From positions 141,020,120 through 141,084,119 of the forward strand of contig BTPG01000003.1 in assembly GCA_036245525.1 (NCBI GenBank): DNA of 64,000 bases, in the 5' to 3' direction. This document shows positions 42,455 through 53,345 of this stretch, one piece after another. Source of the stretch: Semisulcospira habei (taxonomy: Eukaryota; Mollusca; Gastropoda; Semisulcospiridae). A program made the translations under genes and the position numbers. Under the pieces are notes generated by a model, which was given only the letters and a program-made list of their open reading frames with translations, had not been told where the DNA came from and made no database searches. Within the stretch, counting starts at the first letter, position 1. Every line of letters starts with the position of its first letter.

Positions 42455-42784
42455 CGTGGATCAGTCCGGTATTGGGGCCACTGGCTCCTTTAATTTCTTC
42501 TCCCCTCCTGATAATCAAGAGATAATTATGGAGGCCAGGCGAGGAGTAAAATGAACCGGTGCTCCACTGATTCCAGCCGGCGAACAATTCTTATACAATC
42601 GTCTGGAGTTCTGGGGAAGGCCGTCTTTCGATTCACGGTGATAATAAGAATACTATACAATCTTCTCGGCTCGGTTGCATGAGCGCGCTTAGTCTTGCGA
42701 TCTTGCTTCTTGGTTTGCGCAGGATTATACTCACTCATGCTACTGACCCATAGTGGTTCCAGTGCCAACTAACTGAAGGGGAGG
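42451..42784. other. nothing recognised
   Basis: Contains an 80-codon minus-strand frame (42526-42768) without motifs. Confidence 0.4.
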
Positions 42785-42890
42785 CGGATGGGTCAAGACA
42801 TCTGAAGGGTAGTGGTTGATTGGTTTGGTGCCTGTCCAGGCGCCAAGCTAATCAGGCAATACCCTTTGAACTATCACGGTAGAATCATCT
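42785..42890. mobile_element. worn A/B-type hairpin
   Basis: GAAGGGTAGTGGTTGATTGG pairs loosely with CAGGCGCCAAGCTAATCAGG and ATACCCTTTGAAC. TTAA ends are lost. Confidence 0.6.
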
Positions 42891-43381
42891 TTCGCAGCTG
42901 TTATTTCATACTTCGCAGAGCGTGATTCTGAGATTTGAATATTTAGCTCTGAACGTGAAAAGAATGAACAGTGTCAGTTCTTGTGTATGAGGGCCTCAGC
43001 AAAACACCACACAACTGTCTGAAGAAGAAAAACACTTGTAGCAGCGACCAGTGGCTTTGGGCGTCCAGCAACTTGGACGTTCCAACCAACTATGGCATAG
43101 GAGTTATATTTGAAAACCTCCGATGAGGACAGCCAAGGATAGTACTCGGGACAAGGTCCAGAGGTGTGCTCATACACCGCAGCAAAATGACATCATTATA
43201 AGCTTTACGTCATGACACATTCTTCGCTCTAGGGCCGTTTTTAACAATGAATAGTTTTTTTCACTACTATACTACTACTAGACAAAATATCGTTCATCCT
43301 TGTAATCAGAACGGCTGAAACAGAACTGGTTCCTAGAATTATTCAGTCAGTGGGGAGGGGAAGGGGATTTGGGGAAAATGC

Positions 43382-43435
43382 TTGACCATGATAGGTCAAG
43401 GGTGGTGGCAGAATAGCTTGGCTTATAGGCGCCAA
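43382..43435. mobile_element. half B-type hairpin
   Basis: GACCATGATAGGTCAAGGGT and GGTGGCAGAATAGCTTGGC, ending at TATAGGCGCCAA; the return arm is missing. Confidence 0.6.
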
Positions 43436-43590
43436 ATTTACATCGCAAATTAATTGCAAATACCAGCATTCTTCAACGATTTTCGGCATCGCCAAATTCG
43501 CTATCGGTATTTCTCTTCCTAAATCGGTATCACCTATCGGGCACTACTTTCCTGTCCGATATCTGCCTTCACAAACTGGTAAAATATCGG

Positions 43591-43674
43591 TTAACTCATT
43601 CGCGGAACTGAAGCCGCATCTAGATGCACGGCTTATGCCGCGCATCCGGATGCGGCTGGCCGCGAATGAGTTAA
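43591..43674. mobile_element. family H element, complete
   Basis: TTAA at 43591-43594 and 43671-43674. TTAACTCATTCGCGGAACTG pairs with GGCCGCGAATGAGTTAA, with an inner GCCGCATC/GATGCGGC stem. Total 84 bp. Confidence 0.9.
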
Positions 43675-44120
43675 CGCGAACACTGAATGACAGTCTTGGA
43701 GCAGTGCCAGGTCAACTTCGCACCTCCCTTTCGATTCGACCAAGGCAGACCGAGGTTAGTGCTAGATTTCATGGAAGCCTTCATTGCGGATCGAACGAGA
43801 TCGACGCTTTGCTGGGAAGTCTTTCTGTCTTCTGCAGTGATTTTTCAGGGGTCGAATAAGTCGAGAAGGGCGCTGCCTTAGCTATATCCCAAAGAGCATT
43901 CAACCAGTGAGGGTTCCACTACAAGATAGGATCGGTCAGTCAGACAGAATGGGCGCACCCCGGGTCCGCTTTCTTCTTTACACACACGGCTTGGCGGGTC
44001 CACGATTGCGCGCGGGAATTTATTCATTACTTTTTTGTTCTCGCCCACTGATGGACCTTGTGGAGTGTTTCATGAGGAGATCATTTAACCCTAGGGCACC
44101 CCCACGTCCAGCCATGTCCA
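43675..44120. other. nothing recognised
   Basis: Short frames only; no motif. Confidence 0.4.
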
Positions 44121-44197
44121 TCTGCAAGATGCATATATTCTCATGAGCCCCTGCAGTCGCAGGGGGCTCATGAGAATCTATGCCTCTTGCAGATCGA
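44121..44197. mobile_element. D stem with ATTCTC/GAGAAT variant
   Basis: ATCTGCAAGATGCATATATT and CTCATGAGCCCCTGC pair with GCAGGGGGCTCATGAGAATC and TATGCCTCTTGCAGAT. Confidence 0.8.
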
Positions 44198-44370
44198 GAT
44201 TTGGAGCATTGCATTGCAGCCAGGCGCTGTTCTTTACAGACTGTTTTCAGAAGACCATTGACCGCGACAGTCAAAGGTCAGCTCCATACATCTACACGAG
44301 GTACAGAGTTTCATGGGCCCCAGCAGCTGACTGCTGGACATTGCGAAGTGTTTCCTTGAGGAAAAAAACA

Positions 44371-44584
44371 TTAAACTCATTCAGTCCCGACACATCCCAG
44401 CAAGACATCGATCGACCATGATAGTTCAAGGTTGGTGCCAGGATAGCTTGGCGCCTGTAGGCGCCAAGGTAATCTTGCACCACCCTTGAACTATCATGGC
44501 CGATCTGGCTCTTGCAATGTACTGCAGTCCTCAGAGGACAACTCCAATACGTGTGTATTTCGTACCTGGGACACAATAGGTTAA
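44371..44584. mobile_element. hairpin element, B-related
   Basis: TTAA at 44371-44374 and 44581-44584. Termini are TTAAACTCATTCAGTCCC and GGGACACAATAGGTTAA. AAGGTTGGTGCCAGG is matched imperfectly by CTTGCACCACCCTT. Confidence 0.85.
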
Positions 44585-44617
44585 ACCGGCAATCGGTTTT
44601 CTACGGTATTTCTGTAA

Positions 44618-44655
44618 CCCCCCCCCCCCACCCCCTGCAGACTCTGTGTGCGTGC

Positions 44656-44745
<90 letters not shown>
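44618..44745 (+). repeat. poly-C then (TG)n microsatellite
   Basis: Twelve C at 44618-44629, then CGTGCGTGCG and about 43 TG units. Confidence 0.95.
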
Positions 44746-44746
<1 letters not shown>

Positions 44747-44779
44747 GTTTTCGCCTGCGCATTGAGTTATATTATACAT

Positions 44780-44847
44780 CTGAGAAATGCGCTATATAAA
44801 TACCATGTATTATTATTGTTGTTATTATTATTATTATTATTATTATA
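44780..44847 (+). mobile_element. retroelement 3' end with ATT tail
   Basis: AAATGCGCTATATAAATACC then an ATT tail, the same type of end as at 28785-28822 and 54090-54120. Only the last bases are recognisable. Confidence 0.6.
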
Positions 44848-45221
44848 CCGTCCATTACTTACCATCTGCATCCTCATACCAAGGAATAGCCAGTCAAAGT
44901 CAAGGCAAAACGAGCTTATTGCAATATGTCACGTGGCATGTACAATCGGGTCAGAGTACAAAGTAGTTGTAGCCACAGGCCAAGAACATAATTATACAGT
45001 AAACTTTGAATATCACAAATCACCAGGGAACAAATTTTCCTTGTTGTTATATCGAAATTTGTTAAAAGCGAAGTAATTTACACAGCAAGAGTGTTGTCGG
45101 CACCAGCAAAAAAGTGTTATATCCGACTTTTGTTAATTGTGATCTTGTTATAAGCAAAGTAGACTTAGTTCATGCCTTGGTAAATGTCTATGTAGACAGG
45201 TTAAGTGCAGCAATTAAATCA

Positions 45222-45434
45222 TCAACTCATTGTGCCCGAGGTACGAAATAGCCACATTTTGGAGTTAACCTCTGAGGGCTGCATTACAATTCAGGAGACA
45301 GATCGACCACGATACTTCTTGGGTGGTGGCAGAATAGCTTGGCGCCTATAGGCCAAGCTATTCTGCCACCACCCTTGAACTATCATGATACGAGCGGTAT
45401 CTTGCTGTGGTGTGTCGCGTGCAAAATGAGTTAA
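45222..45434. mobile_element. hairpin element, B-related, left end worn
   Basis: Left TCAA (45222-45225), right TTAA (45431-45434). The paired change GGTGGCAG/CTGCCACC (for GATGCCAG) is in both arms. Confidence 0.8.
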
Positions 45435-46389
45435 ATGTATGCAGAACAAAATCTTGGACTGAATTTAATTTTTATTCTTCCAAGAAACCTACATTAACAT
45501 CGAGCCCCGTGCTGGTGCAATACCTCATGTGAATATACGCTGCTCATCAAAATAAACTTTACTGCGTTTTGCTGACGATATTTCTCTTATGCCTGAAAAT
45601 TTGTAAACTGTGATTGCACCAACGAAACGTTTGCGCATTTGTCTTTACAGTGCAGCAAACTACATTCTTTTCCGTTGAGTTTCGTGTACATTACAACTCT
45701 GTGAACGCGACACTCCCGAAATCAAAAGTTGCAAGGTAACATTTTCATTTGAGACACGTAAATGTGCATAATAAAACGGGGTTTTTTTGTGCTACGTTTG
45801 GCCATTTGTTTTAATAGTTGTAACTGCTCTTTTATCAAAGCAAAAATCCGCCCTAAAACGTGTAAAGAGCATCTTTGAAGTTGAGACAAACAAATGAACA
45901 CTCTGCTCCATCGGTTGTTATCTTTAGATTCAAGGATAGGTGAGCGTCTCTAGCAAATAAAATCCGCGCTTCCCCTCAAAGGCAAAAGATTCTCATATTG
46001 TGATATTAATGCGAAGTGAGTTCACTTGCGGAAGAACACACTCACGGCTGAACCGACTCAAGTGGTCTTTTTTTCTCGTGAGGGGGGTGGGGGGGGGGGG
46101 GGGTGGAAGTCTTTCAGACTACAACAGGAATACTTTTATTTCAAAATTAAAGACACTTTCTTTTGTAAAAAAAAAATAACTTTAGACTTTAACGCAAAGG
46201 AGACAATACGGAAACGATTGCAGTTTGCAGCACTGTAAAGACTAACGACAAGCCTTTTGTTCGTGTAATCTGAATTACAAAATCTTTAGGCATTACAAAA
46301 ATACGATTTGCAGAACTTAGTAAAGTTTCTTTTGGTTCGTAGTGTATGTAGTGCTGTGGACTGGACTACAGTCCGTCGTCCAACCCTAT
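45435..46389. other. no gene; poly-G tract
   Basis: G-run at 46083-46104. AT-rich elsewhere. No repeats recognised. Confidence 0.5.
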
Positions 46390-46467
46390 CCCAGTAAATA
46401 AAAGACCGTCCGACCGTCGTCGGCGTCAGTGGGACCCACTACAGCCTGAAGACCACTGCTTACTGGG
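46390..46467. mobile_element. hairpin element, family E, short
   Basis: CCCAGTAAATAAAAGACCGT pairs with GAAGACCACTGCTTACTGGG; the inner CAGTGGGACCCACT is self-complementary. Confidence 0.8.
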
Positions 46468-46571
46468 ACAGATCCTCATGGGCAACTGCAGCTGGCTGAT
46501 GGACCTATAACGGAGCTTTCCACGAAGCGATCTTTCGACCCGGTAGCCAGTCCAAAGTCCAGAACTTTCTA

Positions 46572-46640
46572 CCGGCAAGGGGCACAGATTCTCATGGTCC
46601 CGTACACGCAGGGGCTCATGAGAATCAATGCTTCTCGCTG
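46572..46640. mobile_element. worn D stem
   Basis: GCAAGGGGCACAGATTCTCA pairs with TGAGAATCAATGCTTCTCGC; the centre is disturbed. Confidence 0.7.
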
Positions 46641-46735
46641 ACTGGAATCGGCTTAATCGTCTGAAAGGAAGAAGTCGTCTGACTTTTAATGTACAGATAA
46701 ATGTGCTTATAATTATAGTCACATTTCCTTCGTTT

Positions 46736-46872
46736 TTTCGGAAATCAAGAAAGGCCAAAATCCCACGTGCATCGATGAAAACAGCGGATGTAATGTCGCG
46801 TTTCCTCGCGATTTTAATCCACTGTTTTCGTCGAATAACGTGCGATTGCGACCTACTTCTGATTTTCGGAAT
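46736..46872. mobile_element. hairpin element, family L, copy 2
   Basis: TTTTTCGGAAATCAAGAAAG pairs with CTACTTCTGATTTTCGGAA, and CGATGAAAACAGCGGAT pairs with ATCCACTGTTTTCGTCG. The same order of motifs occurs at 34465-34590. Confidence 0.75.
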
Positions 46873-46959
46873 TCCTCTGTCGCAATTCCAGTTCAAAAAG
46901 GTCCAGAGTACAGCACGAAGTTTGACAGACACAAAACACGCAACATAGAAAAGAGGAAA

Positions 46960-47055
46960 GAAGTACCCAACGGAGAAGAAACACGCTTAGAAAAGACGGG
47001 TACAACACAATTTATTAATATTTCGGGTAAATACCCTTTGTCAAAATAGACAAAC
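46960..47055 (-). mobile_element. family N fragment
   Basis: CAACGGAGAAGAAACACGCT, TTAGAAAAGACGGG and ACAACACAATTTATTAATAT with TTCGGG match 21755-21815 in reverse. Confidence 0.65.
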
Positions 47056-47136
47056 AAACAAACAGACAGAGGGCAGTGCAGGATGTAGACAGTTATTTAC
47101 TAGTCTTGGTGGGTGGATAGAGTGCCGTTCATCTGA

Positions 47137-47227
47137 TTAACCCATTGGCTGTCGGTCGCGTTTTGTGTCGAGATGATTTTGCAGAAATCACCTCAACAAA
47201 AAGCGCGACCGACAGCCAAAGGGTTAA
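47137..47227. mobile_element. hairpin element, family C, TTAA shared with H
   Basis: TTAA at 47137-47140 and 47224-47227. The GGTCGCG/CGCGACC variant (for GGTAGCG/CGCTACC) is in both arms. Confidence 0.88.
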
Positions 47228-47282
47228 CTCATTCAAGACCAATTGACGCGTTTCCCTATGCGCCAACTCTTCGATGAGTTAA
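47224..47282. mobile_element. small H-like element sharing TTAA with C
   Basis: TTAACTCATTCAAGACC and TCTTCGATGAGTTAA; the interior is only about 30 bp. It is followed by CCCCCCCC and an A-rich run. Confidence 0.7.
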
Positions 47283-47486
47283 CCCCCCCCAAAAAAAAAA
47301 AATTAAAAAAAAAAATCAGAAACTAAGAGAGAGTAGTCGATTCTAAATTATCGTGTTCCTCTAGCTGTCCCGGAACTATTCTTGCACCACCACTAAACTA
47401 TCATGGTCGATCTATCTCATCACGTGTGTCTTATTCTTTGCATGACAGCTCCTGAATGTGGGGAACTGCGATAAATCTGATAGGTT

Positions 47487-47690
47487 GGTTAGGCTGGTTG
47501 GTTGCTTATATCGGAGTTTACCGTGCACGGCACCGAAGTGATAATGGGCGGCCCTAAGTGGTGCGGGTTATGGGGGACAAGGACAGCTATTGCCTATAGA
47601 GGACCACCTGAACAACTGATCAATTCAGACGCAACTGTGCCACTTCAATTTACCAGGACCTTTCAACGGTCATCTGTTAAAAGCTGAACC
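47487..47690 (-). mobile_element. SINE type 1 body, minus strand
   Basis: Reverse complement carries CTATAGGCAATAGCTGTCC, CATTATCACTTCGGTGCCG and an ACCAACC-rich tail. The tRNA-like head is missing. Confidence 0.8.
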
Positions 47691-47854
47691 TCGTTTTATG
47701 TATGGCCCGTAGAAACATTAACCGATCACGTGTTACATTCTCTGCGTATTTTTGTTCGCCTACAAAATTAGCCAGGACTTTGCAGCTTCCTCCAACAAGC
47801 AATGGACTAAAACCTGGATTAATGTTTGCAATTATCAAGATTGCACAGCATTGC

Positions 47855-47896
47855 ATCTCTCTCTCCCTCTGTCTGTCTGTCTGTCTCTCTGTCGCT
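47855..47896 (+). repeat. TC/TCTG microsatellite at LINE 5' junction
   Basis: CTCTCTCTCCCTCTGTCTGT runs straight into LINE coding sequence. Confidence 0.9.
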
Positions 47897-49097
47897 CACC
47901 GAGCGAAATTTCCAAATGGTGTGAAAATAATGCAATGATCCTTAATCCCACCAAAACCGAATGTATGACGATAGCAACCCGTCAGAAGCATCAGCTCAAG
48001 CCACTTTCGCTTAGTCTGGAAATCCAAGACCACACCATTACACAAGTAACTGAACATCGCCTACTTGGAGTTATTGTTGATAACCAGATGAAATGGCAAT
48101 CTCACATCAATGCTGTCTGTAAAACTGTGTCCAGAAATGTTTTTATGCTGTCTAAGCTAAAATATCTTATTGATGTCGACGCTCGCAAACTATTTTACAA
48201 TGCCCATGTCAAATCCCACATCGATTATGCCTCCACGACATGGGACGGCAGCGGGGACATACACTTGAAGAGGCTTAACTCCTTGCATCGCAGGGCAGTG
48301 AAGCAGATCCTGCCTGATCCAGCCCTTTCTACTGACCAAAAATTTGAAAAACTGAAGATGCTTCCTCTCGACAGGCACCATCTCTTTAACAAAGGGGTAG
48401 TCATGTATAAAATCTGGAATGAAATCCACCCAGAATACTTGTGTAAGTTCTTCACCAAGGCAGCTTCAGGCTATTCAACATCAAGGCGTAACTTCATCAC
48501 ACCACGTCCGAGGATAGATTTATTTAAAACCACCCTCTCATTCTCGGGCGCCTCGTTTTGGAATAAACTGCCAGCGCACATAACACACACTGGTTCACTC
48601 CCCTCTTTCAAGGAAAGCCTCTTCAAGTACCTGCTATCTAACAGCTCACTCACTGGTTCGGGTATCCCCATCGCCTAAAGCCTTGAAATTAACCTCCGCG
48701 CGCACGTGTGCGTGTATGTGTGTGTGTGTTTGTGTGTGTGTGTTTGTGTGTGTGTGTGGGGGGGGGGGGGGTGGGGTGCGGCAAGAGTGTGCGCGCGTGT
48801 TTTGATTTCAGTGAAAGAAGGAATTTTGAAGAATTTTTTTTTTTTTTTTTTGCCATTCACATTATTAGCAATCATAATTGGTGCCCTCCATTTTGCCTTA
48901 TCCATTTTTTTTTTTTTGTGAACGATTTGTTATATTATGTGCACTTGTATCTTAGTAGCTTCGTACCTTTGTATGTTAGTAGCCTTGTACCTTTAGCAGA
49001 GTTGTACCTTTGTAGATTAGCAACGGCAAGCGTGAAAAATGGCACATGTGCTAACTGCTTCTTCCGTTCAGAAATAAAGTTTCATTTCATTTTCATT
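47897..49097 (+). mobile_element. CR1-like LINE, 5'-truncated, 3' end at TC tract
   Basis: An open frame to 48678 (about 255 LINE codons, no stop) encodes ISKWCENNAMILNPTKTECM, TEHRLLGVIVDNQMKWQSHI, YNAHVKSHIDYASTTWDGSG, RLNSLHRRAVKQILPDPAL and FWNKLPAHI. These are RT thumb and C-terminal motifs of a CR1-like LINE. The RT catalytic core is missing because of truncation at the TC tract. The 3' UTR holds a TG/poly-G tract (48706-48772), a T-run and an end reading GAAATAAAGTTTCATTTCAT directly before (TC)n. Confidence 0.92.
48706..48775 (+). repeat. (TG)n with poly-G
   Basis: TG and TTTG units followed by about 15 G, inside the LINE 3' UTR. Confidence 0.9.

Positions 49098-49145
<48 letters not shown>
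49098..49145 (+). repeat. (TC)n microsatellite
   Basis: TC tract with one G interruption between two LINE 3' ends. Confidence 0.95.
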
Positions 49146-49380
49146 GCGTGTACTTTCTATTTTTCGTTTGTTTTTTGTATGACCGAATGAATGAATGAAT
49201 TTTGTTTAACGTCTCTTCATGTTTAATGTTTCCTAATTTTTCTTTGTGTAATTTGGTACTATTAGTATTACAATTATTATCCTGTGTTTGTAGAGTAGCA
49301 ACGGCAAGTATGAAAAATGGCACACGTGCTAATTACCTTATCCGTTGAGAAATAAAGTTTCATTTCATTTCATTTCATTT
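49146..49380 (+). mobile_element. LINE 3' UTR copy between TC tracts
   Basis: AGCAACGGCAAGTATGAAAA, ATGGCACACGTGCTAATTAC and GAAATAAAGTTTCATTTCAT repeat 49018-49097 closely. It contains no coding sequence. Confidence 0.85.
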
Positions 49381-49461
49381 CTCTCTCTCTCTGTCGCGCT
49401 CTCTCTCTCTCTCTCTCTCTCTCTGTCTGTCTCTCTGTCGCTCTCTCTCTCTCTCTCTCTC
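49381..49461 (+). repeat. (TC)n microsatellite with GTCGC interruptions
   Basis: About 80 bp of TC with CTGTCGC breaks. Confidence 0.95.
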
Positions 49462-50528
49462 CCATCCAAATACCGAATTTGACATGTTTGCCGATGATTC
49501 AACCCTTCACGCGGGCGGGAAAACTGTACCTGAAATATCAAGTAATCTTCAGCTTAGTCTTCAGGAGGTCTCACTGTGGTGCAAAAATAATCAAATGCCT
49601 GTTAATCCATCTAAAACAAAAAGCATGATAATCACAACACGCCAAAAGCATCAGTTCCGCCCCCCATTCACTTCGCCTCTCTTTTGATTCGGTTTCCATT
49701 GAGCAAGTCAAGGCACATCGTCTTCTCGGGGTAATTGTTGACGAACAACTGTGCTGGTTGCCCCATCTAACACAACTAGGGAAAACATTATCAAAGAAGC
49801 TACTTTTCCTGCCAAGATTAAAATCTATCATTGATACTAAGACACGTAATCTATTTTTCAACTCCTATACATAACACCTCACATTGACTACGCATCTACT
49901 ATTTGGGACGGCTGAAGTGAAGCTAATCTTAAGAGGATTAATTCTCTATACAAGCGCACAGTTAAACTGATCCCCCCAATCCCCTCTCTAACTTTGGGGG
50001 AAAAGCTTCAGGCAACAGGGCTCCTTCCTTTACATCAACACCTTACTTTAATAAGTGCTTATTTATGCAAAAGGCACTGAACGGGAATGCCCCCTTCTAC
50101 CTGGCTAAGCTTTTCACTGAGAGCTAAAGGGTTTACAGCACTTCGAAGAACAGTCTCGTCACTGAACGGCCCCGAAATGACTTGTTTAAATCCAGCCTTT
50201 TGTACGCGGGTGCCTATTTATGGAACTCACTTCCTCCACATATACAGCAAACGAGACATCTTCCATTGTTTAGGACGAAAGCTTTCAAATACATCTCAGA
50301 GCAAAGTTGAAAGAAACGCAGATAATGTGTCCAAAAGAGCCATGTAATTATTTCCTTTTTTAACGCATTGTTGTAGTCCTCCGTTTTGCACTTGTTAGTT
50401 TTTATATATCTCTCTTTATAGTAGTGTTTTGCCTGTTCACTATATTCCTACACAGGAGTAGCTGTATCATAAGCGCGCAGTCGCTGTCTATAAAAACTCA
50501 CTTTATATCGCAACCCCCCTGTCAACTG

Positions 50529-50621
<93 letters not shown>

Positions 50622-50776
50622 CGTGCGTGAGTGTGTCACCTTCAGCGACTTGTGAATTTATATCGGCATGTAACACACGCGACCTGTGGGTGTAGCCGCT
50701 TGTTTGTGCTGTTAACATGTTGTTTTAATGTTGTTTTTAATGTTGTAGTTTAGTTGTTGAAATAAATAAAGTATCA

Positions 50777-50781
<5 letters not shown>
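49462..50781 (+). mobile_element. CR1-like LINE with frameshifts, between TC tracts
   Basis: Starts right after the TC tract with TEFDMFADDSTLHAGGKTV, the RT catalytic box, then QEVSLWCKNNQMPVNPSKTK and ITTRQKHQ up to 49687. In another frame KAHRLLGVIVDEQLCWLPHL (about 49708-49770) and LIHYASTIWDG-like sequence follow. Several further frame breaks occur to about 50300. The 3' end reads GAAATAAATAAAGTATCATT before (TC)n. It is related to the LINE at 47897 but more decayed, and is truncated slightly further 5'. Confidence 0.9.
50530..50637 (+). repeat. (TG)n microsatellite in LINE 3' UTR
   Basis: About 50 TG units with one TATG break. Confidence 0.95.
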
Positions 50782-50824
<43 letters not shown>

Positions 50825-50881
50825 AACGCACATGCACACACACACACGCACACACACACATACGTACACGCTCTCTCTCTC

Positions 50882-50914
<33 letters not shown>
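50782..50914 (+). repeat. compound (TC)n-(CA)n-(TC)n tract
   Basis: TC (to 50808), CA with ACGC breaks (to about 50870), then TC with one CGTC break. Confidence 0.95.
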
Positions 50915-50917
<3 letters not shown>

Positions 50918-51267
50918 GTTTTGTTTTTTAATTAAACAAATAAATTCACATTACACGCTTCTTTTTTTATTTTTTACAAATTCTTTTAAATTAAACGTCC
51001 TTTTCCGATGAAACTTTCACAGGTTTTTTAGTGCGCCTGCTCGTATTGTATTTATCGTGTCTGTCGTCAATCTGTCGTTTCGTTTCCTTCACGTGGGCCA
51101 TTCGTGGGAGAGTCGAGAGGGAGTCGCGCCCTCTTGAATAATCATGAGGCCCAATAAGAAGGGAGATAACACTAATTTACAGCGCTAACAAATCCCGGGC
51201 ACCAGTAAAAATGTGGGCCGGAGCGCAAGCTGCAGGCGAGGCGCTCACCAGACGCTGAACTACAATC
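50915..51267. other. nothing certain; short match to 13877-13915
   Basis: CGTTGTTTTG with AAATAAATTCACATTAC after a TC tract resembles 13877-13915 (also after TC). Otherwise unremarkable. Confidence 0.45.
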
Positions 51268-51336
51268 GTGTGCTGGTCTGTGATTTTGGACCTTACGGCT
51301 AAAGGCGGTAGGTCCAAAATTACAGACCAGCACAAG
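51268..51336. mobile_element. hairpin element, family F
   Basis: TGTGCTGGTCTGTGATTTTG pairs with CAAAATTACAGACCAGCACA; the inner loop is CGGCTAAAGGCGG. Confidence 0.88.
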
Positions 51337-51414
51337 ACATTTGATTTTGCGTATTTCAAAAATATAAATATTTGCAAGAGCCAGGAAATTCACCGGCCAT
51401 AACAGATCAGTACT

Positions 51415-51709
51415 TGCAGGTCAGACTTTGAATTACTCGCTCCAATACACCGGGTATCTGATATGACGCGCACAGGTCTGTGGCTCTGTGGCTATCACAA
51501 GGGACAGCCGGTGAGCAAAAGGTCCTCGGGTCGACGTCAACCTTAGCTGGTCCGCACACGGCCGTGCGCGGGCCAGCTAAGGCTGATGTCGACCCGAGGA
51601 CCGTTTGCTTACAAAGTCTTTGTAAAGTCCGCACTACATTACTTTAGCGGTATGGCAAATACCGCAGTCTGGCTTTATGGCTCCCGGGGTATACTGAGTC
51701 TGACCTGCA
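51415..51709. mobile_element. larger E element with 13-bp terminal inverted repeats
   Basis: TGCAGGTCAGACT (51415-51427) and AGTCTGACCTGCA (51697-51709) are perfect inverted ends. The GC-rich hairpin (51514-51610) in the middle pairs GCAAAAGGTCCTCGGGTCGA with TCGACCCGAGGACCGTTTGC, centred on CACGGCCGTG. Internal non-palindromic parts match 56921-57265. Confidence 0.85.
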
Positions 51710-52599
51710 TAATTAGGCTCTTGAATATTGCACAACGGCACTATAAATATATGTATTATCCGACACTTAATTTATGGGTCAGAGATTTTGCAAAGATTGC
51801 GCCAGTCATGCAAAGTATATATACGGCATCTCTCAGGCGAATGTTGACAAGACAACAACCCAAAAATAAAAATAAAATCGTTTACCGCTGTTTCCTTCCA
51901 CACATCGGTGTTGTAGAACAAGCTGCCCTATAAGCCCCAATTTAAAGTTCGCGAACGAAAGTTTTTGTGTTCACAAACAAGACTTTGAACTCCTACAAGA
52001 GCCGAACAAACCGATCAGCGGCTTTGGAACCTCGGCCACACTCAAAGACAGTTGTTAGTCCCAAACAAAGACAGATTTTAGACCCAAACCATTTCCACGC
52101 CCAAAACTTTGGTACAAAATAGTCCCGGTCTCTAAAATCTGCTTATTATTTGGATCTTCAGTGCCAGTCGTTTTCTGGGCGCGTTAAAAACTCGGTTTGA
52201 CTGTGATTTTATTTTCACAACGAGAAATACTTTGAGGTGTCTTAGCATTCGAATTCACTTAATCAAACAGCTCACGGCTGCGACCATTAATTGCAAGCGG
52301 AAACGAGACTTCCGTTTTCTTGACTAAGCTTGGGGCGTTGAAATAGTTGGGGTGTAACAACAGTCAATCATTTTTTGTGAACAGTAAGTTTTTTTTTATT
52401 ACAATGAGAGTCTAGCTTTTCACAAAAATAGACACTTTCTTTTGCCTTCACAGGCCATACATTCACTAAACAGTTAACACGGTACAAAGTATCTTTCAGA
52501 CACTTCTCATTGTTTCCTGATATGGCGGAGCCAGTTGATCTCTATCACCGACAGCCACTAACCAGTATTGTAACATGAAACTCACTGTTTTCTCCTAGC
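51710..52599. other. nothing recognised
   Basis: No motif-bearing ORF and no recognisable repeats. Confidence 0.45.
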
Positions 52600-52810
52600 G
52601 AACTGCTAACTGCACTTTTATTCTGATTCTGGATCTTTTGTGACAGAGAAGTGGATGTAAGGTGCTGGGAAGGGATGGTGTGTGTATAATTGTGCGTGTA
52701 TCTGAGAGAGTGTGCTGTTTGTACATGCGCAGTGAGCCCAGTGTTTTTTTTTCTGGAGAACAGCGCAATACAAGAGTTATTTATTATTTATTTATTTATT
52801 TATTTTATTG
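52600..52810 (+). mobile_element. LINE 3' UTR and TATT tail
   Basis: GAAGTGGATGTAAGGTGCTG, ATGCGCAGTGAGCCCAGTG and GAGAACAGCGCAATACAAGA match the reverse complement of 22155-22330. The tail is (TATT)n rather than (ATT)n. Confidence 0.8.
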
Positions 52811-52841
52811 TGAGTCATTGTGCGCTGTGAATACATTTACT

Positions 52842-52896
52842 TTACCCTTTGACTGTCGGTAGCGTTTTTAGTTGCGATAATTCCTGTGGGAATCAT
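52842..52896. mobile_element. half C element
   Basis: TTACCCTTTGACTGTCGGTA to CCTGTGGGAATCATTG; the right arm is lost. Confidence 0.65.
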
Positions 52897-53203
52897 TGTT
52901 TCCTGAACTGGTAGTTGCTAATTTTCCTATTATGGGCTATATTTTCCTTAACTCATGATTTTTTATTATTATTTTGCTGCACAGTCGTAAAAAAATGGTG
53001 AAAAGACAAGAACAAGCCATTTAATACCCTAATACATTCCCAGCCCGATTTAAATATCGAGGTCAAGCATGCAGACTTCATGCATGTCTGCGCTGTTTCT
53101 GGTTTGAAAACTTGATCATTTTACTCATTCACGTGAAAATGGATCTTTCTTACACTGGGCTGAATATATCTGGGGCACATTGTTTTAGGGATGTAAAATC
53201 AGA
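52897..53203. other. nothing recognised
   Basis: Contains CTGCACAGTCGTAAAAAAAT (about 52977), a trace of family Q. Confidence 0.4.
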
Positions 53204-53345
53204 CACTGAATGAAAAAAATCCGAATTTGTTTACGACTGCATAGCAAATCTGACACATTCTGCGAGTTTATTGCAAGAAAATTCGAACAATGTGTCACTT
53301 TTGCTATACAGTCGTAAAAATTCGGATTAAAAAAAAGTAAATCGT
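53204..53345. mobile_element. hairpin element, family Q
   Basis: AAAAAATCCGAATTTGTTTA and CGACTGCATAGCAAATCTGA pair with TCACTTTTGCTATACAGTCG and TAAAAATTCGGATTAAAAAA. CACTGAATGA occurs just left (53204) and again at 53370. Confidence 0.75.

Noticed and set aside
44648..45076. 142-codon Cys/Val-rich frame
   Set aside because: Derived from the TG microsatellite.
46426..46932. 168-codon minus-strand frame
   Set aside because: Composed of E, D and L hairpin sequence.
51586..51933. 115-codon plus-strand frame
   Set aside because: Begins within an E hairpin and has no recognisable domain.
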